Assembly (NCBI GenBank): GCA_950295325.1
Contig: OX485805.1
Coordinates: 4,960,501-5,024,500 of the forward strand
Direction of reading: 5' to 3'
Length of the DNA: 64,000 nt
Source of the DNA: Polytrichum commune
Lineage: Eukaryota > Streptophyta > Polytrichopsida > Polytrichales > Polytrichaceae
A model generated the notes under the pieces. It was not told the DNA's origin, searched no databases, and saw only the letters and a program-made list of their open reading frames with translations. Positions within the stretch are counted from its first letter, which is position 1. Each line of letters opens with the position of its first letter. Positions 22,791 through 38,611 of the stretch are shown here, in pieces. Both the position numbers and the translations under genes were made by a program.

Positions 22791-24117
22791 TCAAGAAGGT
22801 AAATAAGTATTCTCGTGACATTAAACAATAGATTGACATGATCTTAAACTTCACTCATTTGCGAGGTGAGAACTGAATATATGTACTATGATGTTTGCAA
22901 TTAGGTTACCTTCGCGAACATGTTGCCTCTTTACCCATGTAAATTATCTTGGGTCAAATTCATCTTTCAAAGCCTTGTGACTTCATTTATTCATTTGAAT
23001 TGCAACAGGGTAAAACCAAATATAGATGTTTTATTATTATGGTAATAAATACCATAGTATCTTTACCACTTTGGCTAATCATAGGCGAATGTTTATTATA
23101 GTTCCTATTCTAGATCAAATAATTTCGGATTTAAAGGAGTAATCAAATTTTCCCATATTTTTTTAGACTTAAAAAAAGCAACCTCCAAATAAATGAATTT
23201 CGTATACATAGTTAATTAGTGCATAAGTGGTAGAGGTACTACGGTACTCAAAATAGTGTGGAATATCAATAAATTAGTGTGGGGCAACCTAATAGCACAT
23301 ATCAATGTACATAGTTGTTGGTTCTCCCAATTTGGATTGAATTACCATAGTTATCTTTCGCACCATAGAGTATTTCATAAAATCTCATGATTCAAAATAA
23401 TAAGGAGTCTTCTACAATTAACAAAGTCAACATATTAGAGTTTTCTCAATGAACAAAATAAACCTAGGAAATCAACTAAGATATGTGGGTGTTGTTCGGT
23501 TAGTTTTCCACGGTCTTCAACTTTAACATTCTAGGTTTACGCAACGAAACTAGTGTTTCATTACCAAATCCACAATTTGAAACATCACCAAAACAACCAA
23601 AAAAATGAACTAGAAATCGAACCTCCCTTGATTTAGTTTGTGATTACCATTAGTGCATACTAGTCAATTCCTTAAGTAAATACATAGGGTTTAGGGTTTA
23701 GAGTTTTCTTAAAACATCTTTGCTTAGAACATGTGTTTCTTTGTGATGTTTGATCTTTGATCCCCACAAAACCACACACCGATCAAATCATAGGTGTCCA
23801 ATTACGAAAAGTAATTGAATAACACTGGTCCCATGTACCTTAGTGCCCGATCTCAAAGGCAATCAAAGCATGCATCCAAATAAATTCTTTCCACTTGTAC
23901 CAAAAGACCATGTTCTTTGTGACATTAGGTACGTCCCGATGACATGGCGTTTGCATGGCATCACGGTCTCCAAAACGCCATCCACCTACTTATTAAGCTA
24001 AGCTACACCTTCCAAGACCTCGGGGATTCCGTAACAAGGAGGACGTAACACATGTGGTCATCCTTCTTAATCGGACTTCTATGGTTGATTGGTAAACCCT
24101 AACCTCCGAAATGCCAC
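22791..24117. other. intergenic with a partial MITE A fragment
   Basis: AT-rich. About 23740-23860 (AGAACATGTGTTTCTTTGTG, then CATAGGTGTCCAATTACG and GTACCTTAGTG) matches the right-hand third of family A. No gene is recognised. Confidence 0.5.
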
Positions 24118-24436
24118 CCCCGTAATGTCACTCCCTCTCTTATATCCCGAAACCCTGGGGAACGGATGTGTTCGGTGTAGATCTCCCTCCTTGTTGTCAC
24201 ATTATCCTCCCATATACTACACGTTTTAACATTAAAACAATCCACCAAAGAATTCAAACCACACACTCATGTGCATCACGATGTCATCATTGCAACATTG
24301 ACTATGTGTTCTTCCGTAATGTCATGTGCTACACTAATTCTCTATTATCATGCATCCACACTAACACTGCAAACCTCCTTAATATCATGTGCAATTTGGT
24401 AGCCACATGCATGAAATCAAGGAGGTTAGAGTGTAC
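24118..24436 (+). repeat. dispersed repeat C, copy 1
   Basis: About 320 bp runs from GTAATGTCACTCCCTCTCTT to AGGAGGTTAGAGTG. It includes ATCCACCAAAGAATTCAAA and CTACACTAATTCTCTATTAT. It matches 28347-28672 (inverted), 30590-30872 and part of 37668-37788 (inverted). A 149-codon ORF (24168-24617) covers it; the homologous frame is also open in the inverted copy but broken in the 30.6-kb copy. The ORF resembles no known family. Confidence 0.75.
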
Positions 24437-25452
24437 TTGCACAACACTAAAATATAACATGAACCCATGTGAAGTTGATTCTTGTCCGACTATTTCACGA
24501 GTTCACATGACCAATGTGAAAGTTACTGCTTGTGTTGACTATACATATAGAAATAGATATAATCATCGGTTGCATGAGGAAACAATTATGAATGAAGAGC
24601 CTCGAACTGACATTTAAGTATATAATTGGGACAAACCACTTGTCCATAATATAATAAGGGGCATGCACTCGTGGAGACAAAACATCGAATGACAACACAA
24701 CAACCACAACTTTTAGATGCTTGTATTCCATATTCGCCAACCATCATATTTGTGTAATTTTGTGATCTAGTGTACGTCATAGTGGCAATTGAAATTGTCC
24801 ACAATTCATGCATAAATCCAAATATACTTAAATCCTAGTTCTTGACGCAAGTATGCTATTGCCATACAATGTCAATGGAGTTTATGACAACATGAACTAC
24901 CACAATAAAAAAATAACTCCATTTTACATCTTCGGAAACTTTAGATATGTTGAAGATCAATTATTCATTATTTTGTGTTTATTTTAATAGAAAAAACAAA
25001 AAATGAAAATGAAAAAGCATATTCTCGTGAAACTTATGGTATGCTCAAAATGTATTCAAGGCACAAAATGATCAAATGTTGGAAATAAGAACATCATAAT
25101 TTCCCAATTAATATCATGATGATGTTATAGTATCATCCCATGATATGATGCCTCCTTGTTGAGCCATTATTCATCCAGATTATTAGTACATGAAATGTAA
25201 TACATTAATTAGCACATGATCACACTCACACATAATACGCTCGGTGTTCTTTGAACGTGGTAATTTCCACATCTAGAAGTTTCTAGTGCATCCTCTATTC
25301 CAGGACCCAAGTTTCACATCCATGAACCGGGAAAGGTTCTCCTGCTATATTATTATTACCTCATGAGGAGTCAGAAAAGATCATCCATTACCCCATCTTC
25401 ATCCATCTCTGCCACAAGTGTATTGTGCCCCAAGCCAGCTCTATCTTTATTA

Positions 25453-26120
25453 GGGCCAAGTTCCATGTACCGGTCCCGGTCCATTTTTCCGATGGGTGAG
25501 AAACGGGTGACATCATCCAAAAAATGGGTGATGTCACCCGTTTTTTGGAAGGGTACTTCTATGTGGGGTACCGGTTTATTGGGATTTCCTACTTTCTAAC
25601 TAAATTTGGTGATACGTAAGACATGACACTTTATGAAGGTGACCGGCAATGGAGGTCATCCTCATTGAACTTTTCATATTTGATTTGCACATCAATTTCC
25701 ATACCCCTAATTGATAATTTAGTTATCAATATAACTACTACATAAAATGAAATAATTATGTGTTTATTTTAAGGGAATTTAACTGTAACACCTAAATGAT
25801 ACCAAAATAATATTTTAAATAATAATATATAAGTAATCATATTATACAATATAATCATATAAATATAAATGTTTATACCCTAGGTGACCGGCCGATCCGG
25901 TCACCATAGCTCTCTAACCGGCACATGTCCTTCACGTTACCGTTAGGACCGCCGGTCCTTTGGCACCCGTTCTTCCACAACACAAAATGTGGGACACCCA
26001 TCCATGGGAGGTACCGGTCCTTGGGTGAGAGGGATGGGCACATGGCACCACCCTCTTTTCACCGGCCAACCCATTTATTTCAAAAAAAACGGACCGGGAC
26101 CGGTACATGGAACTTGGCCC
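25453..26120. mobile_element. Harbinger-like non-autonomous element, 668 bp
   Basis: The ends are near-perfect inverted repeats of about 30 bp: GGGCCAAGTTCCATGTACCG then GTCCCGGTCC on the left, and GGACCGGGAC then CGGTACATGGAACTTGGCCC on the right. TTA flanks both ends (25450-25452 and 26121-26123), the target duplication expected of PIF/Harbinger. Inner parts also pair (GGGTGACATC/GATGTCACCC near 25504-25540). No transposase ORF is present. Confidence 0.82.
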
Positions 26121-26225
26121 TTAGCTGTAGCCATTAGTAGTACCCTTGCTGATTCGCGGGTTTCTTCCTCCCTTCATCCATTTTTCACACAAGGTCATCA
26201 TAGCAAACGTGGATGGAAAAATGAT

Positions 26226-26476
26226 AAGGAAGGGAGAGGGAATTATCGTATACAAGCGTACCTCTCATCCATCCAACATAAAAACCTTTATAGGGTTTGT
26301 TGTCGATTCATCTCAAACGACCTCGAGTTTCAGACTAGTTCGGAGTCTTTCAAGGCTAATTCCGGTGTCAAATCAACTAAACAAAGCAACCTCCGGGCTG
26401 GATATCATTTCAAGGTTTTTATGTGGGATGAATGAGAAGCACACTCTTGTATACAACAATCCCTTCTTCCCTACTG
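26226..26476. mobile_element. MITE family D, copy 3
   Basis: Left terminus GGAATTATCGTATACAAGCG then CTCATCCATCCAACATAAAA. Right terminus, inverted: TTTTTATGTGGGATGAATGA then CTTGTATACAACAATCCC. The arms are about 50 bp. It is the best preserved of three copies in the window. Confidence 0.7.
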
Positions 26477-26884
26477 ACATAGATGTAGTAGTGTCCACGG
26501 AGATGTTTGGACATAACTGATCGAAATTCTAGTGTTTCCAAGTCCAATTGGTTACATGTTGACATCTTTCGGTTTTTCCTTATTGATTCGAGGCATGTTA
26601 TTTGGATTCGTCTTAAAATTATTAGTGATTTTCCTAAGGCCTTGAAACTTCAACCGGTTCATGTGTAACTAGCGGTCGGTTCTTCCCCCGTTCATTGAGA
26701 TGTAGTAAGCATGGCAACTTTTGGATCGAACGTGTGGAGGCTTATCACTCGATTTTGAGTCACATTAAGCATGGCTTGAATTGGGCACTCCACATGTTAT
26801 ACCAAAGGCTAGGCGACGAGATTTGGAATCCAATTCAATTTTATCATGAGGAAGCTCCGGCGAAACATGTGACCACATTTCCCT

Positions 26885-28111
26885 AGTAAGGTATGCAAGG
26901 TGTGTCATTAGGTTCCTTTTTCTTAATTGGAGACACTCTATGTATTCAAGTGGTGTGTGGTTAAGTGAGGATAGAAGGGGGGAGGGACTTTAATGACACT
27001 ACACGAACTATTGTAATTAGTGTCATCAATTAACATGGTGTTTGTGGAAAACGTCACATGGCATGTAAAAAATTACACATGCCTTTTTTTCGAATACAAA
27101 GAAGGTTGGTTTGAATTGGTCTTTGGAGGCTACCAGCTACACGAGTTTTTGGCCAAACTACAGGTTTCTCCCAAGTTCAAGTGCACGCCACAAAGACTAG
27201 AAATCGAGTCACCCTTGGGAAAAGAAAAGTCACATGCAAAAATTTTGGACAGTTCCAATCGCCAATATGACGTACATTAAATTGCGAAACTACACAACTA
27301 TGGTGGTTGGTGAACATCGAATACAAACATTTGAAGTGGTGGTTGTTGTATTTTGATAAATTTCGTCCCCGTAAGTGCACATCCCTTATTATTTTGGAAC
27401 AAGTGATTTGTTCAAATATACTTAAATGACAGTCAAATGTTGTTAGAAAAGTTACCAAATGACACTAACAACATTTTGAAAGAGATTGGATTACATCTTG
27501 ACATTGTATTAACACTCAACCATACATTTGATGGACAGTCGGGAGGACTTGTGATTTGCAATTGCTAACCGCATGAGACAATTCTTGAGCTATCCAATGG
27601 CCATATGTGCATGTCGAGTTGAAAGTGCCCACAAAGGGGCCACGTACGTTAATAGCTAACTTACTCGGCTTTGGGGAAAGAGGCGAGCTTCTTCTAGAAG
27701 AGTACATGAGAAGAATAGTCTTTTGAGGTACTTTGCTTGTGCGATTGAATGAGAAGCATGCATCCTATGAAGAGCATAGAGCCTTCCAAGAAGCATAGAA
27801 TGCAAAAAAATCCATTCTATTCTTGCTTGACTTTTATAGGTGTGTGGTGCTATTGTGGACACTTCCAACTCCACATACATGGCAACCATATTGGATAGGG
27901 GAATTGTTTCATTTGGGTAGCAATTGCAAGCCAAAAGATTTTCATTCTAAAATCTAAAATTAAGGTCGAGATGTCAAATTTGTAAGGAGTGAGTCAAAAG
28001 TCAAGATTTTTCTGGCTCTTTGAGTGTTCATTATAGGTCCTTTCAATTGTGTTTATGCTCCAATCTCATCGTAGCATGTGTCTTTTTGGTGTCCATTCTT
28101 AAGTACAAGCC
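26885..28111. other. intergenic with MITE A fragments
   Basis: About 26885-26970 (inverted) and about 28020-28111 (forward) resemble the right-hand part of family A: AATTGGAGACACTCTATG, and ATGTGTCTTTTTGGTGTCCA. Other sequence is unassigned. No gene is recognised. Confidence 0.45.
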
Positions 28112-28345
28112 AATGGACAGGGATAACTAACCGCTCGTTACAAATGAACCGGTTGAGTTTGAGAAATAACTACTGTAGTTGAAGTTCAAGACTTCAAAAA
28201 ATTGCCGATCATTTTAGAGGAATCAATGGAATATGTCTCAAATTAATGAAGAAAATTTGAAAAATCACAACATGTAACCAGTTGGACTTGGAAACACTTG
28301 GATTTTGACCGATTATGCCCAAAAATATGCTCAGACAATGGTACA
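28112..28345 (+). repeat. repeat family F, copy 2
   Basis: It contains ACAAATGAACCGGTTGAGTT, GTTCAAGACTTCAAAAAATT, GGAATATGTCTCAAATTAAT, CAACATGTAACCAGTTGG and GACCGATTATGCCCAAAAAT. The first, second and last match the region upstream of the second Dof-like gene (39720-40050); the middle part matches 6035-6165. It abuts an inverted copy of repeat C. Confidence 0.55.
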
Positions 28346-28346
28346 A

Positions 28347-28672
28347 GTCTTGCCACATGCACTCTAACCTCCCTAATACCATGCATGTGACAACCAAAGT
28401 GCATGTGATATAAAGGAGGTTTGTAGTGTTAACATGGATGCATGATAATAGAGAATTAGTGTAGCGTGTGACATTATGGGAGAACACAAAGCCAATTATG
28501 CAATAATGACAATGTGATGCGTGCGAGCATGTGGTTTGAATTCTTTGGTGGATTATTTTAACGTAAAAACATATGATATATGGGAAGGTAATGTGACAAC
28601 AAGGAAAGAGATGTAAATTGGAGACATCCATTCCTTAGGGTTTCAAGATATAAGAGAGGGATTGACGTTACA
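28347..28672 (-). repeat. dispersed repeat C, copy 2 (inverted)
   Basis: Reverse complement of the repeat at 24118-24436, from CACTCTAACCTCC to AAGAGAGGGATTGACGTTAC. Its 140-codon minus-strand ORF (28209-28631) matches the ORF over copy 1 through much of its length. Confidence 0.75.
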
Positions 28673-28859
28673 GAGGTTAGGGTGTATCACCGTAGTTGTC
28701 AATGGCCATGTATGTATAATAACAATTAAATACATTCCTTTACACCGTCCGGGCACGGATATTTCAATATACATATATTTGGATCAATTGGATCTATGTA
28801 CCATACAATGACCTCAATATCAAAGTTTTATCCTCGCCTCATTCCAATACATATTGGTC

Positions 28860-28861
<2 letters not shown>

Positions 28862-28895
<34 letters not shown>
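28862..28895. repeat. (CA)n microsatellite
   Basis: About 34 bp of CA dinucleotides following TTGGTCCC. Confidence 0.95.
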
Positions 28896-28897
<2 letters not shown>

Positions 28898-30299
28898 TGA
28901 CCCAATATAAGTGTTGAAGATGCCTAAAGTGTCATGAACATTGGTACTCCCTAATGCTGGAAGACTAGGTCTATGTTGAATGTGAAGTGTTAAATCTTAG
29001 AGTGTTAAGAAGATATGCCCGTGTTGACACTCCCTTCTTCACTACCTATTTTTCCCTCCATGTATTTTTATTGAATTTTTTTTTTCATACACAAATTCTT
29101 ATACATGGGCCATTGTAGTATAAGAATATTGATAGCTAAACTTTGCCTTCACTTTTTGCATGATGTTATAATTCTTGATACCAATCAAATGTATTCTCAC
29201 ATGCCAAATGACCACATAACTTACTTTGTCCACATACAATACGGCTCATGTACAAACTCAAAATGCAATCGAAGTAAGTTACTTAAAAGGTAGATGGATC
29301 TTAAGTGGCTCATTTTCTTAATTTGAACCCTATGTTTGATTGGTATGTGGTTCAGTTAGGATCAAAGAGCAAACACCATAAAGACACATGTTTAAAAGAG
29401 ATTGAACTACGTCTTCAAATGTTAATAACTACTTTACACTCAATATAACGAACACAATTGAAAGAACCTATGCATCTAACTATGAAATCAACAAACATGC
29501 ACTTCCACTAACCATAACTAAATCAAGGGAAGGCTGATTTTCAATCCGGTCTTTGTAGATGTATTATCGTAGATTTGCTAATGCAACACAAGCTTTGTTG
29601 TGTAAATCTAATCCATACAAGCCGGAGAACATGAAAAAACAAACCAAACAACACCCACATACCTTACAAGCTATCCCTCCCAATGCATTTGGTATACACG
29701 ACTCTTTGTACATGTGGGAATGTGGATGGATGATGTGTGAGGTCATCCATCATCCATTCATCCCACCAACCAAGTTGACCTTCACAACCGGTGGGACCCT
29801 ACTTAACTCTCAAGGATTTAAAATCCATCCACCGTTTGAAAGGGCTCCTTCCTTATCCAATCAACATCAATGTTCATCCCATTGCTATGATACCTCATTT
29901 AGTCTAGAGGGTCTAGAGTATCCCACCCAAGCTTACATGCCCATACGTATCACTAAGTTCATGATATGAAGCCCTTGTCTATAGATAAAGTTGTAATCAC
30001 TAGTTCTACTATCATTAGTGTAAACACACGACACTTGACATTTATATATTTAAACATATTTTCCTCTAGTATAATAGTAGAATGTAAAACTATCATCCCA
30101 TGTACTACGCTAAATGTTGTACTATATACATTGTTCACTCCAAAAATTAACCTATATTGATCAATAATGGATTGTCTACAGTTAACGAACATAGTGTTTC
30201 CAAGCCTTTGGCAAACTCAACGTGTAACCTTTTGCAAATAATGTACGTGCCACTAAACTATGGCGTGAACATGGTAACGCACAAAGGTAGACAAGGGCC
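28896..30299. other. intergenic with a MITE A fragment
   Basis: At 29285-29425 an inverted family A end begins AAGGTAGATGGATCTTAAGT and includes GACACATGTTTAAAAGAGAT. The 136-codon ORF at 29559-29969 has no recognisable domain. No gene is supported. Confidence 0.45.
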
Positions 30300-30575
30300 C
30301 TTGTTTGTTGGTTCCAAGACCAAATACTAGGAAGACATGTGTTCGAAAGAGATTGGACTGTGTGCTCAGAATATAAGAAGCAACTTGGGCTCAATAATCA
30401 ACATTGGTATTATTATTGGGGGGAGGGGGGTGAAGGGGGCTATATGACCATTCTATGAGCACAAGAGTCAATTTAGTAATATGAAGAAGACCATTATTCA
30501 TTTTGAGCTCCAAAAACAACAAGGAAAATGGCCACGACCTCGATTTGGAATTGCTTACAATTTTGTACTACACCA
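30300..30575 (-). mobile_element. MITE family A, inverted partial copy
   Basis: Inverted core strings: GGAAGACATGTGTTCGAAAG, GAGATTGGACTGTGTGCTCA, a G-rich tract at 30418-30432 and GGAAAATGGCCACGACCTCG. It abuts repeat C at 30590. Confidence 0.6.
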
Positions 30576-30589
30576 TAACATCCTTAATG

Positions 30590-30872
30590 TCAACTCCCTC
30601 TCTTATATTCCAAAAACCTAGGGAACATATGTGCTCAATTTAAATATCCCTCCATGTTATCACATTTCCCTCTCAAATATCACAAGTTTTGATATCAAAA
30701 TAATCCACCAAAGAATTCAAAGAATGTTATTGCAATATTGACTTTGTGTTATTCCATAATGTCACATGCTACACTAATTCTCTATTATCATGCATCCACG
30801 TTAACACTGTAAACCTCCTTAGTATCACGTGCACCTTGGTTGCTACATGCATGATACTAGGAAGGTTAGAGT
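30590..30872 (+). repeat. dispersed repeat C, copy 3
   Basis: It matches 24118-24436 from TAATGTCAACTCCCTCTCTT to GAAGGTTAGAGTG. A segment after CAAAGAATTCAAA is deleted relative to copy 1, and this breaks the reading frame open in the other two copies. Confidence 0.75.
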
Positions 30873-30999
30873 GTAATTGCTTGCATGTTTCATATCCTAG
30901 AAGAAGTGGGCTAGTGGGGAATAGTAACCATTTAAGACCCATCTACCTTAGATCAACTCCCTTCTAGATGGACGAGAATTTAAGTATAATCCTTTGTTT

Positions 31000-32700
31000 G
31001 TCCTTTGGGTCAACCGTGACATAAGGGAGACTGATCGAAAACACGATAAAATTGAGCCCCCCCCCCCATACTTAGTAGGTACTAGGGTAGGCCTGGGCCA
31101 GTTACTGACAAAGAAGGCAGGGACGCCACGTGTAGGCTACTCATGCCCCGTCAGCATCTCACACTACCGGCTGCGAGCGGTGGAGATACCGGAAATAACC
31201 AGTCAACGCGCATCCAGCGGCTCGGGTGCTGACCGGCTACACGCTCGGCGCAGGATCGGTTCGGCCCGAACCTAAGTGGGTTCCGGCCGAGCGTACTAAG
31301 CAGCCCGGTTTTAGAGGTCGTCGCGTGTGAAGTGAAGTTCGCTTGCATTTCGACTTGCACGTCGCACATGCATGAATCTCTCTCTCTGAGCGCCCGATCA
31401 CTCCCCCACATGCTTATAAGAATTCCTCCTTCCATTTCAATCTGCAAGAATTCTTTCTATCTACGTTGCCGCATCGAAATCAACTAAGAAACGATAAAGT
31501 TCGTCCCGAAGTGCGACTGCTCTCGAGCATTCTCGAAGCCGGTCGACGACGAAGGGAGAAGGTGCAGTTCGCTCTTCGTTGCAGTGCACGATTGAAAGTG
31601 ATTTCACTGCTTTTTGTGTGGATCGTGTGATCGGTGTGTTGGTTTTTCTTTGGTTTTGTTTTTGGCGGAGGTTCGGTGTGGGTTTTGTTGAGCTGGGTTG
31701 GACGGGAAATGGGGAAGTGCGAATTGTGAGAGGGGAGGTGATCGGTTGTTGAAAGCATGTATGTACTCGCTAGCTTGTCTCCGCTTCAACCCTGGAGGGC
31801 TTACCGTAGAGTGATGTCTGGTTCAACACTTTGAGTGCTGACAGTAATTTTCACGTAGGATTCTTATAGGTCTTGACCAATTTGAGTACGACACATGTCA
31901 AAATGCTTCCCGAAAATTAATCATCTTGTGTCGATTTAGACAGCACCCTGTGACGGTAGTATGGAATTTTGGATATTTTTTTGTTGGGTTTTGAGTGGGA
32001 ATCGGGGTAGATCGCTTACCGGGAGTGCTCTGTAGCTCGATTGAAGCGGACCTGTATTTTTCTCAATACCAGCTCATGATCGGCTCTTGGACTCTGTGGC
32101 TTTTGTTTTAAGCTACAACCCGTGTGTTGCGCACAAAGTCGTCCAAGAAAGGGTTTAAGACCCACAAATTTTTCATCCACAATTTTCTCTCTCGTACAGT
32201 AGTTGCACTAACCCATACCCCACCATTTCCTTAGATTTGATTCAAATAGTTGATTGTGTTTTCATGACAGGAAGTTTCGAGGTTGGCTTTGAGGTTTATT
32301 TGTTTATGTGTTTATATGGATGTTGGGCGTCTCTTGAAGACATGCAAAGTATGATGGGGATTTTTGGCTTTATTATCTGTTTGTGTAGTTTATGAAGCTG
32401 CTTCTGATTTCGGTAGATTTACGGGATTAGGGGCATCAAGTTGTTGTTCTTTTCTCAGAAATAAAGTTCTGGAAATTAAGAAGTAAATCTCTTCATTACG
32501 GATGTAGATTTGTTTTGTGTTGTATAACCTCCTTGTCCGGAAAGAGTTGGTGGTTTATCTGTTTTGATTTTTAGCTCTGCTTTACAGTGGGAGATACTTC
32601 TCCGATTGCAGTAACTTGATGGGTTAGCACTGTTTTTGAACTGCCCATGGGTTGTTATTTTGCAGATTTGAGATAAACTGAGACTCCACTTTCTCCAACC
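31000..32700 (+). promoter_or_regulatory. promoter and 5' leader of the GAPDH gene
   Basis: A GC-richer stretch (about 31070-31340) precedes a CT tract at 31376-31389 and a TATA-like TGCTTATAAG at 31410-31419, which would place transcription start near 31445. An acceptor, TTATTTTGCAG, ends at 32664, 36 bp before the ATG, so the leader probably contains an intron of up to about 1 kb. Leader introns are usual in plant GAPDH genes. The donor was not fixed. A run of 11 C lies at 31057-31067. Confidence 0.45.
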
Positions 32701-36375
<3,675 letters not shown>

Positions 36376-36847
36376 AGCACAAATGTGTCACCATTCAACA
36401 CTCAATTGTGTTGTCATCTTCAGCTACAATTGCTGTTAATGAGCGGATTGGTCATGGAAGTCTTTTGAACTGCTGTCGCATGCTCTGTAGATATGCGAAC
36501 ATTGATCGGTAAATTTTGTGAAGGAGACCAGCTGTTGATGAATATCTTCTATTATAGAGCTAATCACTTCAAATGAGCAAGGACCTCTTCTATTGCCTCA
36601 CGGCTTTGTAAATTCAAGTTCTGGCTTGGATTTTGAGTCGGGACTCAAAGAAATTGTGACTTGGGACTTGTACCTACTCGCAGTTTGTTACCAGCATCCC
36701 ATATAGCAAATCTCTCATGTGATGGTGAATATTGTTTGTGTACCCTGTATGATAGATAAGTGTTTGAGATGGAAGGTTATAATGATGAGTGTGTCTGGGG
36801 ATTTAAGGAAAAGTTACAACTTGTAAGTTCATGTTTTTCGAAAGTAG

Positions 36848-37197
36848 TCAAGGTTAGATGTGCCTCATTCGGATACTTTTCTCACTGCATCCACTTATAG
36901 ATATGAAACATGCACTTACTGCGAGATAATTAGCAAATTCGAATCATACCCACAGCTCATATTTGCCTCATAATTTTTGGAGCTCACATGAATATCTTGT
37001 TTGTTGTCGAAGTGAAGATTCTCGTGCTCATTAAGTGGCCACATAGGGTAATGTTCATTTCTGAGCTTAGAATAATCTGCAGATTTGAGCACACAGTCCA
37101 ATTACTTTCAAACACGTGTCTATAAGTTTGCATTCTTAGACCCACACCTAACCTTACACCACTCTAATCTAAATTAATGGACATATCTACCTTATAT
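36848..37197 (+). mobile_element. MITE family A in the 3' flank of GAPDH
   Basis: It begins AAGGTTAGATGTGCCTCATT and ends GACATATCTACCTTA. Core: TAATTAGCAAATTCGAATC, GAAGTGAAGATTCTCGTGCT, GAGCTTAGAATAATCTG. It lies about 470 bp after the GAPDH stop codon. Confidence 0.78.
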
Positions 37198-37667
37198 GTG
37201 ATGAAACATGCTCCCAAACCTCCAACCCAATTTGATGTGATCTCTATTGGGGAAGAAATGGCAAGGCAAACAATTGGAAATGCTTACATGAGCTTTATGG
37301 TTTTCAAATTGGAAGTGCAACAAATTGTGAATAAATACATATGAACTTCACAAGGAACATACATATTGCAAAAAATCCTCAGGCATTAAAGTTCAAGGAT
37401 TACTGATGTTTTGTGATAAGTAGTTTATTTCTTTCAAGGACAACTTAAAGTCAACCAACAGTCCACAGTCCTTTAATAACAACCACAGTCCTTTAATAAG
37501 CAATAACAATGATATATCTTTATAGCTATTGGTAATCCAAGAGTTGGTCCAGGTAAAAAATGAACAATCATACATAACATTACACAACTTCTTGGCTGCG
37601 TTCTGTGGGACCAGTTATCACATAAGCATAATTTTCCTTTAATTTTGAATGATGAAAACGTAATGTA

Positions 37668-37778
37668 TGCAAGCGTGTGGTTTGAATTATTTGGTGGATT
37701 ATTTCAATGTCAATTCCATGAAATATAGGAGGGAGATGTTACAAGGGGGGAGATTTAAATTGAGCACATCTAGTCTTT

Positions 37779-37820
<42 letters not shown>
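37668..37820 (-). repeat. repeat C fragment followed by (GA)n
   Basis: 37668-37784 is an inverted fragment of repeat C: GTGTGGTTTGAATTATTTGG, TGGATTATTTCAATG, GGGAGATGTTACAAG. It runs into 36 bp of GA dinucleotides at 37785-37820. Confidence 0.7.
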
Positions 37821-37822
<2 letters not shown>

Positions 37823-38611
37823 ACATAATTAGGGAGTATTTGTCAACATAAGTAAAAAAATTTAAGTGATAAATTAAATTACATTGTGACATTTACCAAA
37901 GCATATTGGGATATTTGAGATCATAGTTTTGTGTTTTAATACGCAAGCGGAAAATAAGATTGAGCATACTAATGGCAAGTGTCATGTGTTTACATTATTG
38001 CATGCAAGAGAAAGACATTCTTGAACATACTAATGCCAAGTGTCATTTGTGTCTGAGATGGTGTATAACTCTTTTGAACATTTTTAAACTCCTAGTTCCA
38101 GTTCAACATCATCCTGACCAAACAAATCCACAACAACATGAGTGGAGTGGGATATTCAAATCAATGTACTGTAACAGTTTGGACACTTATTCATCAAAAA
38201 ATAATCACAGCCAAAATTTTGAAAACTTGCAAAATGTTGGATCCATGAGGATTCAGAAATCTTGGAGAATTAAAACCTTTGATGTACGAGCAACAAACTA
38301 CATGCAAATGACGGTCGTGTTGTCTATGTCTGCTTCACAGAGCATTGCTTGTTTTTTATTCACTTTTGAACTTGTGATGAAATTTTGGAATCTTCAATCG
38401 AGCCAAGTTATGAAATGCTTTCACCCAAACACACAAATATTTCGTCATCACTCCATTGCACTTGGACGGGTATTCAAAAGCACATCGACTTTGGAAGGTG
38501 ACTTCTCTCCGTTGGGGGAAATCGTTCAGATTTTCATTCATAATTTCATGTAATGTTCCAAGTTCCACACATGACGATGGTAATTTCAACTATTTACAAG
38601 AATCTAATAGC
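37821..38611. other. region 3' of Dof-like gene 2; unassigned ORF
   Basis: A 197-codon frame opens here on the plus strand (37960-38553), its first codons being non-ATG. It matches no family. Near its start a unit of about 60 bp (GCATACTAATGGCAAGTGTC and ACATACTAATGCCAAGTGTC) occurs twice. About 38370-38460 resembles 20040-20125 in the EG16 intron (ATGAAATTTTGGAA, TTATGAAATGCTTTCACCC, AATATTTCGTC). The frame is probably fortuitous. Confidence 0.4.

Noticed and set aside
28209-28631. 140-codon ORF that might be a separate gene
   Set aside because: It lies in a dispersed repeat with other copies in the window; treated as repeat C rather than a gene.
37960-38553. 197-codon plus-strand ORF
   Set aside because: Its reported first codon is not ATG, it contains an internal repeat and a segment shared with a non-coding intron, and it has no recognisable domain.
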